Of a stretch of DNA of 64,000 bases, positions 1-10,113 are shown piece after piece. Each line of letters begins with the position of its first letter. Within the stretch, counting starts at the first letter, position 1. The translations under genes were made by a program, and so were the position numbers. The stretch lies in NCBI RefSeq assembly GCF_900184735.1, contig NZ_LT855393.1:186001-250000 (forward strand). Direction: 5' to 3'. The notes beneath the pieces were generated by a model that was not told the DNA's origin, did no database searches, and saw only the letters and a program-made list of their open reading frames with translations. Source of the DNA: Paucisalibacillus globulus. Its GTDB lineage: Bacteria; Bacillota; Bacilli; Bacillales; Amphibacillaceae.

Positions 1-935
1 CCTTTGAATAATTCATCCGACTCGACTACTTCTGTTTGGTGAGCAATTGTTTCTTCCTTCTTTTCTTGCTTTAGAACAACAACATCAACGAATGGCTTCA
101 ACTCCGTTACGTTTAACTCTTGTCCAATTTGAATTAAAGAATCTTCCTTGATTGAAGGGTTTAACTTAAGTAACGTTTCTAGGGATAAATCATATTTTGA
201 AGCAATTGCTCCTAATACTTCCCCTTCTTGAATCGTATGTTTTTCCTCTTTAAGCGTACCCTTTTCTAATAGTTCAAGTCCATCCTTAACAGATAAAACT
301 TCATTCGGTGTAACTTTTTTTGAAGAATATGAAACTTCTTCTGATAGAATTACGTCTAATATAGTAGATTCACCAACTGCAAGGTCTGTTGGTTCTACAG
401 GAGCATCAGAGATTTGGGGACCTTCTGACTCCTTTTCAGCAGCCTTTGCAGATTCTATTAATTCTAATGTTTCGTCATCTACATATTTCAGCTTGTAATC
501 TTCTACTACCTTCAACGCGTCAAGTTCGTCTTCGAAATAACCTACAACATCTTCACCTATTTTTAATTCTACCGCTTGGGCCTTTACCGTAAGAGTCTCT
601 TCTAAGTAATCTGCAATCGATGAATTATTATATGTTGGATTAAATACTAACTCGGAGATGAGTTTGACATTTTCGCCAATTGCTAGGTCGATATCCTCAT
701 AAGTTTCTTCTGCTTGTTGAAGTTTGTTTTGAGTAATCTGGTTAACAATCTCCTGATCACTAATCTGTCCGATATGCTTTCCGTCTACATATACGTGATG
801 TACTGTTTCTAATTGATTTGAGTCTTCTGCAAAGACTATTCCGGTTGCTAACACCGTTACGAGGCCAGTTGCAATGATGGATCTTTTAAGCAGACTTCTC
901 TTTTGCTTTTGCTCGTCACCTTTTCCAAAGAACAC
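1..935 (-). CDS. LysM/G5 cell-wall hydrolase (M23-type), N-terminal part, cut by window edge
   Basis: About 311 codons are present and the 3' end lies outside the window. A GTG start at 935 is preceded by AGGGGG. The N-terminus is a short basic stretch (KQKQKRSLLKRS) followed by a hydrophobic segment (IIATGLVTVLATGIVFA), so the protein is exported or membrane anchored. A LysM module follows near residues 225-275 (HTIQEGEVLGAIASKYDLS). The last residues visible look like the start of a G5 domain (PFVDVVVLKQEKKEETI). In Bacillaceae this arrangement usually ends in an M23 metallopeptidase that cuts peptidoglycan cross-links, and such genes often sit between purA and the walR operon. The peptidase domain is not visible here, so the catalytic type is inferred from architecture and neighbourhood. 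Confidence 0.75.
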   Translation of the reverse strand, partial: MFFGKGDEQKQKRSLLKRSIIATGLVTVLATGIVFAEDSNQLETVHHVYVDGKHIGQISDQEIVNQITQNKLQQAEETYEDIDLAIGENVKLISELVFNPTYNNSSIADYLEETLTVKAQAVELKIGEDVVGYFEDELDALKVVEDYKLKYVDDETLELIESAKAAEKESEGPQISDAPVEPTDLAVGESTILDVILSEEVSYSSKKVTPNEVLSVKDGLELLEKGTLKEEKHTIQEGEVLGAIASKYDLSLETLLKLNPSIKEDSLIQIGQELNVTELKPFVDVVVLKQEKKEETIAHQTEVVESDELFK

Positions 936-1263
936 CAGTTTTCCCCCTATTACTTCATTTTTATATATTAAATCGTGTGATATTTTATATAGATTAAAAG
1001 ACCTATTTATTTACTCTACTAATCTATCACACTTTAATAGGGGAAGGAACAATATCCGTGCTTTTGTAATGAAAATGTATAATATGTAACAAAGTTTTGT
1101 AAAAAAGCAGTAATTTTACCTAAAATTTTGTAAAATTCTTGGCGTTTTCACCATTTTTATACATTTATTTTACAAACATGTAACAAGCTGTAATATTTCG
1201 TAAAAAGAGAAGTTGATAGAACTGCGCGGCTACGACTGTCATTAATGGGCGTAGTGGTAACAT

Positions 1264-1388
1264 ACCGCTCCGGCAGAATACTCCGCTTTTTACGGGAACG
1301 GCCTCAGCCTCCTCGCGGAAAGTTCACCGCTGCAGGGTCTTCGGACACGTGCTATTCCCGTAGGAGTCTCCGTATTCTGCCTGCGCTA
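1264..1388. repeat. Family A dispersed palindromic repeat, copy 1
   Basis: GC-rich block in the AT-rich spacer downstream of purA. It has the arm CCGCTCCGGCAGAATACTCC at the left and GGAGTCTCCGTATTCTGCC at the right, which pair with each other, and inner blocks such as CCTCAGCCTCCTCGCGGAAA and GGTCTTCGGACACGTGC that recur at 59734-59825. This is the GGCAGAATACTCCGC end subtype. No coding capacity is evident. The rest of 936-1656 outside copies 1 and 2 is AT-rich and shows nothing I can name. Confidence 0.8.
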
Positions 1389-1463
1389 GGTAAGCTTTCT
1401 AATTTAAGGTAGTAAATGACTTTTGTATAATTTTGAGTGCTTTTAATTTATTTCACTGAACAC

Positions 1464-1604
1464 TAGCGTAGGAAATACACGGAGACTCCTGCGGGAGGAT
1501 AGGCATCGGTGAGACCCCGCAGTGCGATAGCACGAGGAGGCTCACCAGCCGCCCGCGGAAAGCGGAGTGTATTTCCGTAGCGGGTATGTTGCTCTATCCA
1601 AAAT
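1464..1604. repeat. Family A dispersed palindromic repeat, copy 2
   Basis: Carries GGAAATACACGGAGACTCC at the left and CGGAGTGTATTTCCG at the right, which pair over most of their length. It also contains GGTGAGACCCCGCAGTGCGA and GAGGCTCACCAGCCGCCCGC, blocks shared with the copies near 29.4, 52.1 and 59.6 kb. Its right flank, CGGGTATGTTGCTCTATCCAAAATGCTTA, matches in reverse complement the left flank of copy 3 at 8670, so the element extends beyond the palindrome. It lies directly after the purA stop and could act as its terminator. Confidence 0.8.
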
Positions 1605-1656
1605 GCTTATTTTACCGCACAGTCACTAATATACTATGCAATACATTACACACTCT

Positions 1657-2970
<1,314 letters not shown>

Positions 2971-3007
2971 TCACTATAATGTTTGGATTTTATTACCTTA
3001 CTTCATT

Positions 3008-3036
3008 ATTTTACCAATATATTGTTTCGTACACAA
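3008..3036 (-). promoter_or_regulatory. purA promoter
   Basis: Read on the minus strand: TTGTGT (3031-3036), 17-base spacer, TAAAAT (3008-3013), followed 56 bases later by the purA start. The hexamers are moderate matches to the housekeeping sigma-A consensus. Confidence 0.55.
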
Positions 3037-3040
3037 TAAT

Positions 3041-3085
3041 TAACGCGAACAATATGCATATTTAAGTTATAATTGTTCGTGTTTT
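3041..3085. promoter_or_regulatory. Paired PurBox-like PurR operator upstream of purA
   Basis: CGAACAAT at 3046-3053 and its inverted copy ATTGTTCG at 3072-3079 are separated by 18 bases, directly upstream of the purA -35 region. The known Bacillus PurBox (AWWWCCGAACWWT) also occurs as two inverted copies with 16-17 bases between them. The CGAAC cores match; the outer positions are imperfect. Inference: purine repression by PurR acts on purA. Confidence 0.65.
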
Positions 3086-3125
3086 AGGAAAAAATATATT
3101 GTAAACCAAGTTGGAAGTCTATGTA

Positions 3126-3157
3126 AATAAAAAAAACAGCCTTTCTAAAAGGCTGTT
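3126..3157 (-). terminator. dnaC (replicative helicase) terminator overlapping the stop codon
   Basis: On the minus strand AACAGCCTTTT-AGAAAGGCTGTT forms a hairpin followed by a run of T. The upstream arm includes the last two bases of the helicase stop codon. Confidence 0.85.
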
Positions 3158-4526
3158 ATGCAAGGATTGGTTCTGGTGGAATATCACTAGCTTGATAGCG
3201 ATGATCCAAGTCAACGAACTTGTTATATTCTTTTACGAATGCTAGTTCAACTGTACCAACAGGACCGTTACGTTGTTTAGCAAGAATGATTTCAATAATA
3301 TTTTGTTTCTCTGATTCCTTATCATAGTAATCATCACGGTATAGGAAGCCTACGATATCGGCATCCTGCTCAATACTTCCTGATTCACGAAGGTCAGACA
3401 TCATTGGACGTTTGTCCTGACGTTGTTCTACACCACGGGAAAGCTGTGATAATGCGATTAAAGGAACATTTAACTCACGAGCTAGTCCTTTTAAGGAACG
3501 AGAAATCTCAGAAACCTCTTGTTGACGGTTTTCGCCTGGTTTACCACTACCAGCAATTAGCTGTAGGTAATCGATTAAGATCATGCCAAGGCCATGTTCC
3601 TGTTTTAAACGGCGACATTTAGAACGAATTTCACTTACACGAATACCAGGTGTATCATCAATGTAGATTCCTGCATTAGATAAGCTACCCATTGCCATGG
3701 TCAGTTTACTCCAGTCGTCTGCCTCAAGCTTACCGTTACGAAGACGGGTTGCATCGATATTTCCTTCTGCACAAAGAATACGTTGAACTAATTGGTCTGC
3801 ACCCATCTCCAAACTAAAGATGGCTACATTTTCATCTGTTTTGGTTGCTACATTTTGTGCAATATTTAAGGCAAACGCGGTTTTACCAACCGATGGACGT
3901 GCAGCAATGATAATTAAATCATTTCGTTGGAATCCAGATGTCATCTTATCTAATTCACGATAACCAGTTGGTACACCCGTAACATCACCATTACTACGAT
4001 GAAGGGTTTCAATCTTGTCATAAACTTCAATTAAGACATCTTTAATGACTTTGAAACTTCCCGTATTCTTTCTTCCAGAAACATCTAAGATGCTCTTTTC
4101 CGCTTCGTTTAAAACATCTTCTACCTCATCTTCTCGTTGAAAGGTAGTGGTAACAATATCGGTTGCCGTACGAATTAAACGGCGAAGGATTGCTTTTTCT
4201 TCCACTATTTTTGCATAGTATTCTATATTCGCTGCAGTCGGTACACTTTCTGCTAACTGTGTTAGATAAGAAACACCGCCTGCTTCTTCTAATTGTTGAG
4301 CATTGGAAAGAGCGGTTGTAACGGTAACTAAGTCAATCGGTTCTCCCTTATCTCCAAGTCTCAACATGGTTTCAAAGATTCGTTGGTGACTTGCACGATA
4401 AAAGTCTCCAGGCATTAGTAGTTCAGATGCTGTTGAAAATGCCTCTGGTTCAAGAAAGATGGCACCGATAACGGCTTGTTCCGCTTCAATATTATGTGGT
4501 GGAGTTCTGTCATTCCATTCACTCAT
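3156..4526 (-). CDS. dnaC: Replicative DNA helicase (DnaB family; DnaC in B. subtilis)
   Basis: Hexameric helicase that unwinds DNA at the replication fork and recruits primase. The protein has 456 residues, close to the 454 of the B. subtilis protein. The N-terminal DnaB domain begins at about residue 8 (PHNIEAEQAVIGAIF). The RecA-like domain has a Walker A (ARPSVGKTAFALN, about 207-219), Walker B (MILIDYLQLI) and the C-terminal arginine-finger region. Start ATG at 4526 follows GGGGGAAAC. It lies 38 bases after rplI and is the last gene of yybS-gdpP-rplI-dnaC. Confidence 0.97.
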   Translation of the reverse strand: MSEWNDRTPPHNIEAEQAVIGAIFLEPEAFSTASELLMPGDFYRASHQRIFETMLRLGDKGEPIDLVTVTTALSNAQQLEEAGGVSYLTQLAESVPTAANIEYYAKIVEEKAILRRLIRTATDIVTTTFQREDEVEDVLNEAEKSILDVSGRKNTGSFKVIKDVLIEVYDKIETLHRSNGDVTGVPTGYRELDKMTSGFQRNDLIIIAARPSVGKTAFALNIAQNVATKTDENVAIFSLEMGADQLVQRILCAEGNIDATRLRNGKLEADDWSKLTMAMGSLSNAGIYIDDTPGIRVSEIRSKCRRLKQEHGLGMILIDYLQLIAGSGKPGENRQQEVSEISRSLKGLARELNVPLIALSQLSRGVEQRQDKRPMMSDLRESGSIEQDADIVGFLYRDDYYDKESEKQNIIEIILAKQRNGPVGTVELAFVKEYNKFVDLDHRYQASDIPPEPILA

Positions 4527-4564
4527 GATTAGTTTCCCCCTTTAACCTTGAGACGCATGATATC

Positions 4565-5011
4565 TTATTGTTCAACAACATGTACTTTAACCGTCCCTGT
4601 CACTTCAGGATGAAGTTTAATCGGAACATTGGTGAAGCCTAAAGCACGAATTGGTTGATCTAATTCTAATTTACGTTTATCGGTTTTAATACCATGATCT
4701 TTATTTAATGCATCCGCGATTTGTTTACTAGTAATAGAGCCGAATAGTCTACCACCATCACCGGATTTAGCTTTTATGGTTACTTCTAGACTTTCAATCT
4801 TTTTCTTGAGTTGTTCTGCATTCTCTTTTTCTTGTTGTTCTAATTGCTTTGATTTACGTTTTTGCGCTTCTAAAGCTTTTATATTACCAGAAGTTGCTTC
4901 TTCTGCAAGGTTATTTTTCAGTAAATAGTTTCTTGCATAACCATCAGAAACATTTTTAACTTCACCTTTTTTACCTTTACCCTTCACATCTTGTAAAAAT
5001 ATTACTCTCAT
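4565..5011 (-). CDS. rplI: 50S ribosomal protein L9
   Basis: Large-subunit protein that stabilises 23S rRNA near the L1 stalk. 148 residues, standard length. The N-terminal rRNA-binding domain starts [19 protein letters not shown] and has the signature GYARNYLL at about 24-31. A charged connecting helix rich in Lys, Glu and Gln (about 41-75) leads to the C-terminal domain (GGRLFGSIT). Its start overlaps the gdpP stop by four bases (ATGA), pointing to translational coupling. Confidence 0.97.
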   Translation of the reverse strand: MRVIFLQDVKGKGKKGEVKNVSDGYARNYLLKNNLAEEATSGNIKALEAQKRKSKQLEQQEKENAEQLKKKIESLEVTIKAKSGDGGRLFGSITSKQIADALNKDHGIKTDKRKLELDQPIRALGFTNVPIKLHPEVTGTVKVHVVEQ

Positions 5012-6981
5012 TCAGAATCGCTCCCCTCATAATATTCATCTAATATATCTTTTAATTGAGCTTCTACTTCTTCAACTGTTGTATCTTCTAATTGTGTGGC
5101 TGCGTTTGTTAAATGTCCGCCACCATTCATTTTTTCCATAATGATTTGAACATTTATTTCCCCTAATGAACGAGCACTAATCCCAATCTTACCGTCTTTA
5201 CGTTCCGCTATAACAAATGATGCGGATATCCCTGTCATCGTTAATAAGGTATCTGCTGTTTGGGCTATTAATACTGGCCCATACGCATCACCATGATCAG
5301 CTCTAACAATGGCAATGGAGCCTCGATAGATTTTTGCCCGCTCAATCAGTTTACTGCGCTTCACGTATAATTCCAAGTCCTCTTTTAAAAATTGTTGAAC
5401 AAGTACTGTGTCTGCACCTTTTGCACGTAAGTAAGACGCTGCATCAAATGTTCTTGAGCCCGTTCTTAACGTGAAACTCTTGGTATCTACAATAATTCCG
5501 GAAAGTAATGCGGTTGCTTCAAGCATTTTTAACTTTTCACCTTTTGGTTGATACTCTAAAAGTTCGGTTACCAACTCAGCAGTTGAGGATGCGTATGGTT
5601 CCATATAAACCAATGTCGTATTTTCAATAAACTCTTCCGCACGTCGATGGTGGTCAATTACAACTTTATACTCTGATTTACTTAATAGACGCTTACTAAC
5701 TACCATGGAAGGTTTATGTGTATCAACAACAACAATTAAGCTGCGACTAGTAACTAAGTCTTCTGCAGCATCAGGATCAATAAAGTGCTGCCACAGATTA
5801 GGTTCCGCCTTGATAGCTTCGACTAATCGGTACACCCCTGTACTCACATCATCCGGGTCAAATACAATATAACCATCCACTCCATTTGTTCGAGCAATGT
5901 TTAATATTCCTATAGCTGAACCAATAGAATCCATATCTGGTGCCTGATGTCCCATGATAATGACACGATCACTAGCCTTAACTAGATCCCGTAATGCATG
6001 TGAGATAACTCTAGCCCTAACTCGCGTACGCTTTTCCATTGGATTTGATTTTCCACCGTAAAATCTTACCTTACCACTATCATCTTTAATGGCAACTTGG
6101 TCACCACCACGTCCAAGTGCTAAGTCAAGGCTTGATTGTGCCAATTGACCTAATTCCGGCAAGGTTGCATTTCCTACTCCTACTCCAATACTCAATGTAA
6201 TAGGTATATCTAGTTCGGAGTTTAACTCATGCATGTCATCTAAAATATCAAACTTAGTCTTTTCTAAACGATCTAAGATTTCCTTCGTTCCAACTGCTAA
6301 GAAACGATCCTGTGATGTTCGTTTTAAATATAATCCAAAAGAATGTGACCACTGATTTAAAAAGGACGTCACTTCCGAATTCAGCTGACTTTTTGTCGTA
6401 TCTTCCATGTTCTGTGAAATTTCATCATAGTTATCAAGGAAAATGAAGAATAATACTGATTGTTCATTATGATATAACGACTCAAGCTCGGCTTGTTCCG
6501 TACGATCGAATAAATAAATTAATCGCTCTTCTCGCTTCACAATCGTTTGAAATTCAAAATCACCAAGTTGAATACGTGCATCCTCTTGATTTTCTCTAAT
6601 GATAGGAATTAGATCTTCTGAAATTAAATTCAGTGATTCTCCTACAATGCTATCTTCTTCTGTAAATTGATGCATATAGTGGTTTGTCCATTCCACGGTA
6701 TACTCATCACTAAATAAAATAATTCCAATAGGCATCTCTAATAAAGCTTCTTCTCCAACCTTTTTAACCCGATATGATAAGGTGGAGATATATTTATTTG
6801 TTTCATCGGATATCTTTCTTTCCACACGAATAGAATAGTAAAATGACAATACCAAAAATACGGTCATTATACTCCCTAATATCCATTCGTAGTACCATAT
6901 AAACCCAAGCAAAATAACAGATACGGCATAAATGAGCCATAGATGATTACTTAGCTTCGGTCGTTTCTTAACATCTGACAT
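5008..6981 (-). CDS. gdpP: Cyclic-di-AMP phosphodiesterase GdpP
   Basis: Membrane enzyme that degrades the second messenger c-di-AMP to pApA. 657 residues, as usual for the family. Two N-terminal membrane helices (about residues 13-50), a PAS-like region, a degenerate GGDEF domain (about 170-305, with [12 protein letters not shown]), then a DHH/DHHA1 phosphoesterase. The metal-binding motifs are visible as [19 protein letters not shown] and VIDHHRR, and GGGHLTNAA marks DHHA1. It follows yybS by 48 bases and overlaps rplI by four. The c-di-AMP receptor gene darA lies in the same window at 62.2 kb. Confidence 0.95.
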   Translation of the reverse strand: MSDVKKRPKLSNHLWLIYAVSVILLGFIWYYEWILGSIMTVFLVLSFYYSIRVERKISDETNKYISTLSYRVKKVGEEALLEMPIGIILFSDEYTVEWTNHYMHQFTEEDSIVGESLNLISEDLIPIIRENQEDARIQLGDFEFQTIVKREERLIYLFDRTEQAELESLYHNEQSVLFFIFLDNYDEISQNMEDTTKSQLNSEVTSFLNQWSHSFGLYLKRTSQDRFLAVGTKEILDRLEKTKFDILDDMHELNSELDIPITLSIGVGVGNATLPELGQLAQSSLDLALGRGGDQVAIKDDSGKVRFYGGKSNPMEKRTRVRARVISHALRDLVKASDRVIIMGHQAPDMDSIGSAIGILNIARTNGVDGYIVFDPDDVSTGVYRLVEAIKAEPNLWQHFIDPDAAEDLVTSRSLIVVVDTHKPSMVVSKRLLSKSEYKVVIDHHRRAEEFIENTTLVYMEPYASSTAELVTELLEYQPKGEKLKMLEATALLSGIIVDTKSFTLRTGSRTFDAASYLRAKGADTVLVQQFLKEDLELYVKRSKLIERAKIYRGSIAIVRADHGDAYGPVLIAQTADTLLTMTGISASFVIAERKDGKIGISARSLGEINVQIIMEKMNGGGHLTNAATQLEDTTVEEVEAQLKDILDEYYEGSDSE

Positions 6982-7029
6982 TATTTTCAGCTCCTATTAA
7001 TGAGCAACTCGTTTTCATTCAAGCTATTA

Positions 7030-7968
7030 CTATTTTACCATACGTTTTCTTAAGCCAAACCCTAAATCTATTATACCTAAGATTCGGACCAGCGGTAGAA
7101 ATAATGGTGCAAAAAGAACCGCCAATACAATAGTAATAATTGGTATTGCCTTCGAAAGGTTTTTATAGTGTGAATAATAGAATATGAACGAAAACCCTTG
7201 TAATATCATCAGGAAACCTGTTAGCATCATGATGTTTTGTAATGCAATGAAAAATGTCCCATTCGGATCTGTTTGGAGTAATGTTCCTATAATGGCCAAT
7301 AAATGAATCCAAATGATCGATGTTGGGAATTGTAGATTTCTAAACTTTGGAAAACGTAATTCCTTACGTTCGATTCGATTTAGTAATTTATAACCTACCC
7401 ATTGATTAACCAGGGCAAGTGTGACAGAAGAGAATACAATGAATACAGGAATTAATTGTTTGTAAAGATTAATTTGTTGCTCTAATAAATTAAATTGGTC
7501 TTCCGTCAATTCTCTCATTCCGAGAGAGCCAATCATATCCTTACTCATTTCCATCGATTCATTAACAATCAAATTAAATTCTTCTATTATATTAATTCGA
7601 AGAACTAAGAAAGCAAACACAAAGATGATTACAATTCCAGCTGCGAATCCAATAGTCCCTCTAGCCCATGTTTCGTATGGTGAACGTTCACGATAGATTG
7701 CCGTACCAATCATAATACCACCAAATCCCGCTAAAATTGGTAATGGTAATGACATGATTGTTGCAAAAAGTATAGTTAATACTATAACAACAAAAAGCAT
7801 GATTAAAGATGGTTTCCAATCATACTTTGCCGCAAAAATAACAAATGGAACTGCTAGTAAAAAAGTAGTGAAAAATGATAGTACTGGAACAAACACGGTA
7901 ATGAGTAACAGTACAATAAAAATACTTGAGAGTAGCGCTCCATCTGTCAGTTGTTTCGATTTATTCAT
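7030..7968 (-). CDS. yybS: YybS-like DUF2232 membrane protein
   Basis: 312 residues with about eight hydrophobic segments and few charged loops, so an integral membrane protein. The start (ATG at 7968, with GAGGTG upstream) and the position directly before gdpP match B. subtilis yybS, a DUF2232 protein distantly related to the S components of ECF-type transporters. Substrate and function are unknown. First gene of the yybS-gdpP-rplI-dnaC run. Confidence 0.8.
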   Translation of the reverse strand: MNKSKQLTDGALLSSIFIVLLLITVFVPVLSFFTTFLLAVPFVIFAAKYDWKPSLIMLFVVIVLTILFATIMSLPLPILAGFGGIMIGTAIYRERSPYETWARGTIGFAAGIVIIFVFAFLVLRINIIEEFNLIVNESMEMSKDMIGSLGMRELTEDQFNLLEQQINLYKQLIPVFIVFSSVTLALVNQWVGYKLLNRIERKELRFPKFRNLQFPTSIIWIHLLAIIGTLLQTDPNGTFFIALQNIMMLTGFLMILQGFSFIFYYSHYKNLSKAIPIITIVLAVLFAPLFLPLVRILGIIDLGFGLRKRMVK

Positions 7969-8186
7969 CCAGTATGCACCTCATATTTTATTAGAAAGTT
8001 TATTGTAATATGATAACATGAATAAAAACCTATATGGTATTAGAATGAGTACTTTAATAGTGATTGATACAAATGAGGGGCAAATACTAGAAGTTTCAAG
8101 AAGATAAGTTACGTTATTGTTCAAGCTTTAATTGACAACTTCCATTATAATATAAAGGAATACATAATTAAAGGATTGAAAAATAC

Positions 8187-8669
8187 ATGATTTTATGGAA
8201 GACGTTCTTATACAGCTTACAGTTACCTACAAAACAATCCGTATTTAGACTTAATCGGATACCGATGGATATTACCGTTTTCTATATGTTTATTATGCTT
8301 TTTATTGTTTCTATACCCTCTTTAATAGACCGGTTAACCGAAACTTCTAGTATTGGTTCTGATATGAATATTGTGTTTAAGCTAATTTATTTCTTTATGT
8401 TTTATTATTTACCATTAACCATTATGGTTTTCTTATTGATTACCTTGATTGCTTATATGTTTACTTGGATTGCTAAAAGCATGCACCGTAAGCTTAAACT
8501 GCAGATTTTTTGGAAAATGATAGCTTATTCTACAACCATACCATTCATTCTATATACGGTAATTGCCCTTATTATTCCTATTAGTGACTCTTACTTGCTA
8601 CTGTCTATGGTGTATACTTTTGTACTTTTGTTTAAGATTATTACTGTTTATCCGAGGCGTAAAAAGTAA
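8187..8669 (+). CDS. Small DUF1189-like membrane protein
   Basis: 160 residues with four or five hydrophobic segments (about 27-46, 65-93, 108-129 and 133-152). The N-terminal pattern FLYSLQLPTKQSVFRLNRI resembles the start of DUF1189 membrane proteins, in which an amphipathic leader precedes the helices. Family proteins are usually longer, so this could be a short divergent member. Function unknown. It is the only plus-strand gene in this stretch and is followed immediately after its stop by family A repeat copy 3. Confidence 0.6.
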   Translation: MILWKTFLYSLQLPTKQSVFRLNRIPMDITVFYMFIMLFIVSIPSLIDRLTETSSIGSDMNIVFKLIYFFMFYYLPLTIMVFLLITLIAYMFTWIAKSMHRKLKLQIFWKMIAYSTTIPFILYTVIALIIPISDSYLLLSMVYTFVLLFKIITVYPRRKK

Positions 8670-8802
8670 GCATTTTGGATAGAGCACCGTACCCGCTTCG
8701 GAAATACACTCCGCTTTTACTGCCAGCACAGGGACGACATCTGCTCGAAAGAACCATCGCAGTGTCTACCTTGCCGCGGGCGGCTGGTGAGGTTTACAGC
8801 AC
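8670..8802. repeat. Family A repeat, copy 3 (truncated)
   Basis: Starts one base after the DUF1189-like stop codon with GCATTTTGGATAGAGCACCGTACCCGC, the reverse complement of the copy 2 right flank. It continues with CGGAAATACACTCCGCTTTTACTGCCAGCACAGGGACGACATCTGCTCGAAA, nearly identical to 59607-59665. It ends in GCCGCGGGCGGCTGGTGAGG and lacks the pairing right arm, so the copy appears truncated. It separates two convergent genes. Confidence 0.75.
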
Positions 8803-8839
8803 TTATAGACAGAACATATCTTGTTAATACAGCCTTAAT

Positions 8840-8873
8840 AAAAAAACCTCTATAGGAAATCCTATAAAGGTCT
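8840..8873 (-). terminator. rpsF-ssb-rpsR operon terminator
   Basis: Minus strand: ACCTTTATAGG-ATTT-CCTATAGAGGT hairpin followed by TTTTTT. A T run on the other side lets it work in both directions, so it may also stop transcription from the DUF1189-like gene. Confidence 0.85.
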
Positions 8874-8880
8874 TTTTTTA

Positions 8881-9114
8881 TTACTCACCGACATATGGCA
8901 ATAAAGCCATTTGACGAGCACGTTTAATTGCAATTGTAAGTTTACGTTGATATTTTGCAGAAGTTCCAGTTACACGACGAGGAAGAATTTTTCCACGTTC
9001 AGAAATGAAACGCTTTAGAAGATCAACGTCTTTGTAATCGATGTTTGTAATACCGTTCGCTGTGAAGAAACACACTTTACGGCGCTTACCACCGCGTCCA
9101 CGACGAGCTGCCAT
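8881..9114 (-). CDS. rpsR: 30S ribosomal protein S18
   Basis: Small-subunit platform protein that binds as a heterodimer with S6. 77 residues, standard. Basic N-terminus ([13 protein letters not shown]), then the family signature with [18 protein letters not shown] and the C-terminal [16 protein letters not shown]. Last gene of rpsF-ssb-rpsR, 50 bases after ssb, so S6 and S18 are made from one transcript. Confidence 0.97.
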   Translation of the reverse strand: MAARRGRGGKRRKVCFFTANGITNIDYKDVDLLKRFISERGKILPRRVTGTSAKYQRKLTIAIKRARQMALLPYVGE

Positions 9115-9164
9115 TGATAACCCTCCCTTAATAATTGGTTATATATCATTCACATAAAATTTTA

Positions 9165-9644
9165 TTAGAATGGTAAATCATCATCAGAAATATCAATTGG
9201 CTCACCATTATCTTTAAATGGGTCATTATCATATTGATTCTGATTTCTATTTGGATTTTGGTTCTGATTTGGCTGGAATCCTGGTGAAGAATACGAACCT
9301 TGTCCTCCTCCACCTTGAGAAGAACCTTTAGATTCTAAGAATTGTACACTATCCGCGACAACTTCTGTGATATAAACCATTTTTCCATCTTGACCTTCGA
9401 ATGAACGAGTTTGAATTCGTCCATCTACGCCAATCATACTACCTTTTTTCATGAAGTTAGCAAGGTTTTCTGCTGGTCTTCTCCAAATAACACAGTTGAT
9501 GAAATCTGCTTCTCTATTTCCTTGTTGGTTGGAAAAAGGGCGATTTACTGCAATAGTAAAGTTAGCAACTGCAGTTCCACTCTGTGTATAACGTAAATCA
9601 GGATCCTTCGTTAACCTGCCGACAAGTACGACACGATTTAACAT
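9165..9644 (-). CDS. ssb: Single-stranded DNA-binding protein
   Basis: Coats single-stranded DNA at forks and repair sites. The start used is ATG at 9644 ([20 protein letters not shown]). AAGGAG lies 8 bases upstream, whereas an in-frame GTG at 9653 falls inside that ribosome-binding site. This gives 159 residues. The OB fold covers about residues 1-105. A Gly/Gln/Asn-rich linker follows, and the acidic tip DISDDDLPF at the C-terminus recruits partner proteins. It sits between rpsF and rpsR in one operon. Confidence 0.96.
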   Translation of the reverse strand: MLNRVVLVGRLTKDPDLRYTQSGTAVANFTIAVNRPFSNQQGNREADFINCVIWRRPAENLANFMKKGSMIGVDGRIQTRSFEGQDGKMVYITEVVADSVQFLESKGSSQGGGGQGSYSSPGFQPNQNQNPNRNQNQYDNDPFKDNGEPIDISDDDLPF

Positions 9645-9659
9645 CAGAACCACTCCTTA

Positions 9660-9950
9660 TTATTTATCATCTTCTCGAATTGCGATATGACGAATAATGT
9701 CTTCAGAGAACTTAGCTAAACGATCAAATTCATTTACTGATTTTTCATCGCCAGAGAAGTTAATTAGAACATAGTATCCATCACGGTAATCGTTAATTTC
9801 ATATGCTAGGCGTTTTTTGCCTACTTCTTTAACTTTTTCAATCTCCGCCCCATTATCAGTTAAGATACTGTTGAAACGCTCGATTAAAGCTTTTTGCGCT
9901 TCCTCTTCCATGTCTGGGCGGATGATGTACATGATTTCATATTTTCTCAT
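9660..9950 (-). CDS. rpsF: 30S ribosomal protein S6
   Basis: Small-subunit platform protein that partners S18. 96 residues. The N-terminus [18 protein letters not shown] and the central [19 protein letters not shown] match the family. AAGGAGGTG precedes the ATG. First gene of the operon, with a strong promoter and a structured leader upstream. Confidence 0.97.
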   Translation of the reverse strand: MRKYEIMYIIRPDMEEEAQKALIERFNSILTDNGAEIEKVKEVGKKRLAYEINDYRDGYYVLINFSGDEKSVNEFDRLAKFSEDIIRHIAIREDDK

Positions 9951-9957
9951 CCGTTAC

Positions 9958-10012
9958 ACCTCCTTTTGGTCTTAGCGGCCCTTATTTATTCCAATAAGAG
10001 CAAGGAGTAATT
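9958..10012 (-). promoter_or_regulatory. Possible S6:S18 autoregulatory leader of rpsF
   Basis: On the minus strand CTTATT-GGAATA-AATAAG forms a hairpin directly followed by GGCCGCTAAGACC, just before the rpsF ribosome-binding site. Known S6:S18-binding leaders carry a hairpin with a conserved CCG next to the stem and sit in this position. The match is by eye only; the fold has not been computed. Confidence 0.45.
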
Positions 10013-10036
10013 TACTTTCATTACTCACAATAGTGT

Positions 10037-10065
10037 ATTATACCAAAAAATATATGAATTAACAA
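10037..10065 (-). promoter_or_regulatory. rpsF operon promoter
   Basis: Minus strand: TTGTTA (10060-10065), 17-base spacer, perfect TATAAT (10037-10042). It lies about 87 bases upstream of the rpsF start, leaving room for the structured leader. Confidence 0.75.
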
Positions 10066-10113
10066 GTCTTCGAGAGATCCTTTTTTACGTTAACACGAGT
10101 TTAAACTCTTACA

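Noticed and set aside
1030-1205. WalR-type boxes (TGTAA repeats) before the cell-wall hydrolase gene
   Set aside because: Several TGTAA half-sites exist, but none has the required 11-base phasing, and they lie on the strand opposite to the gene.
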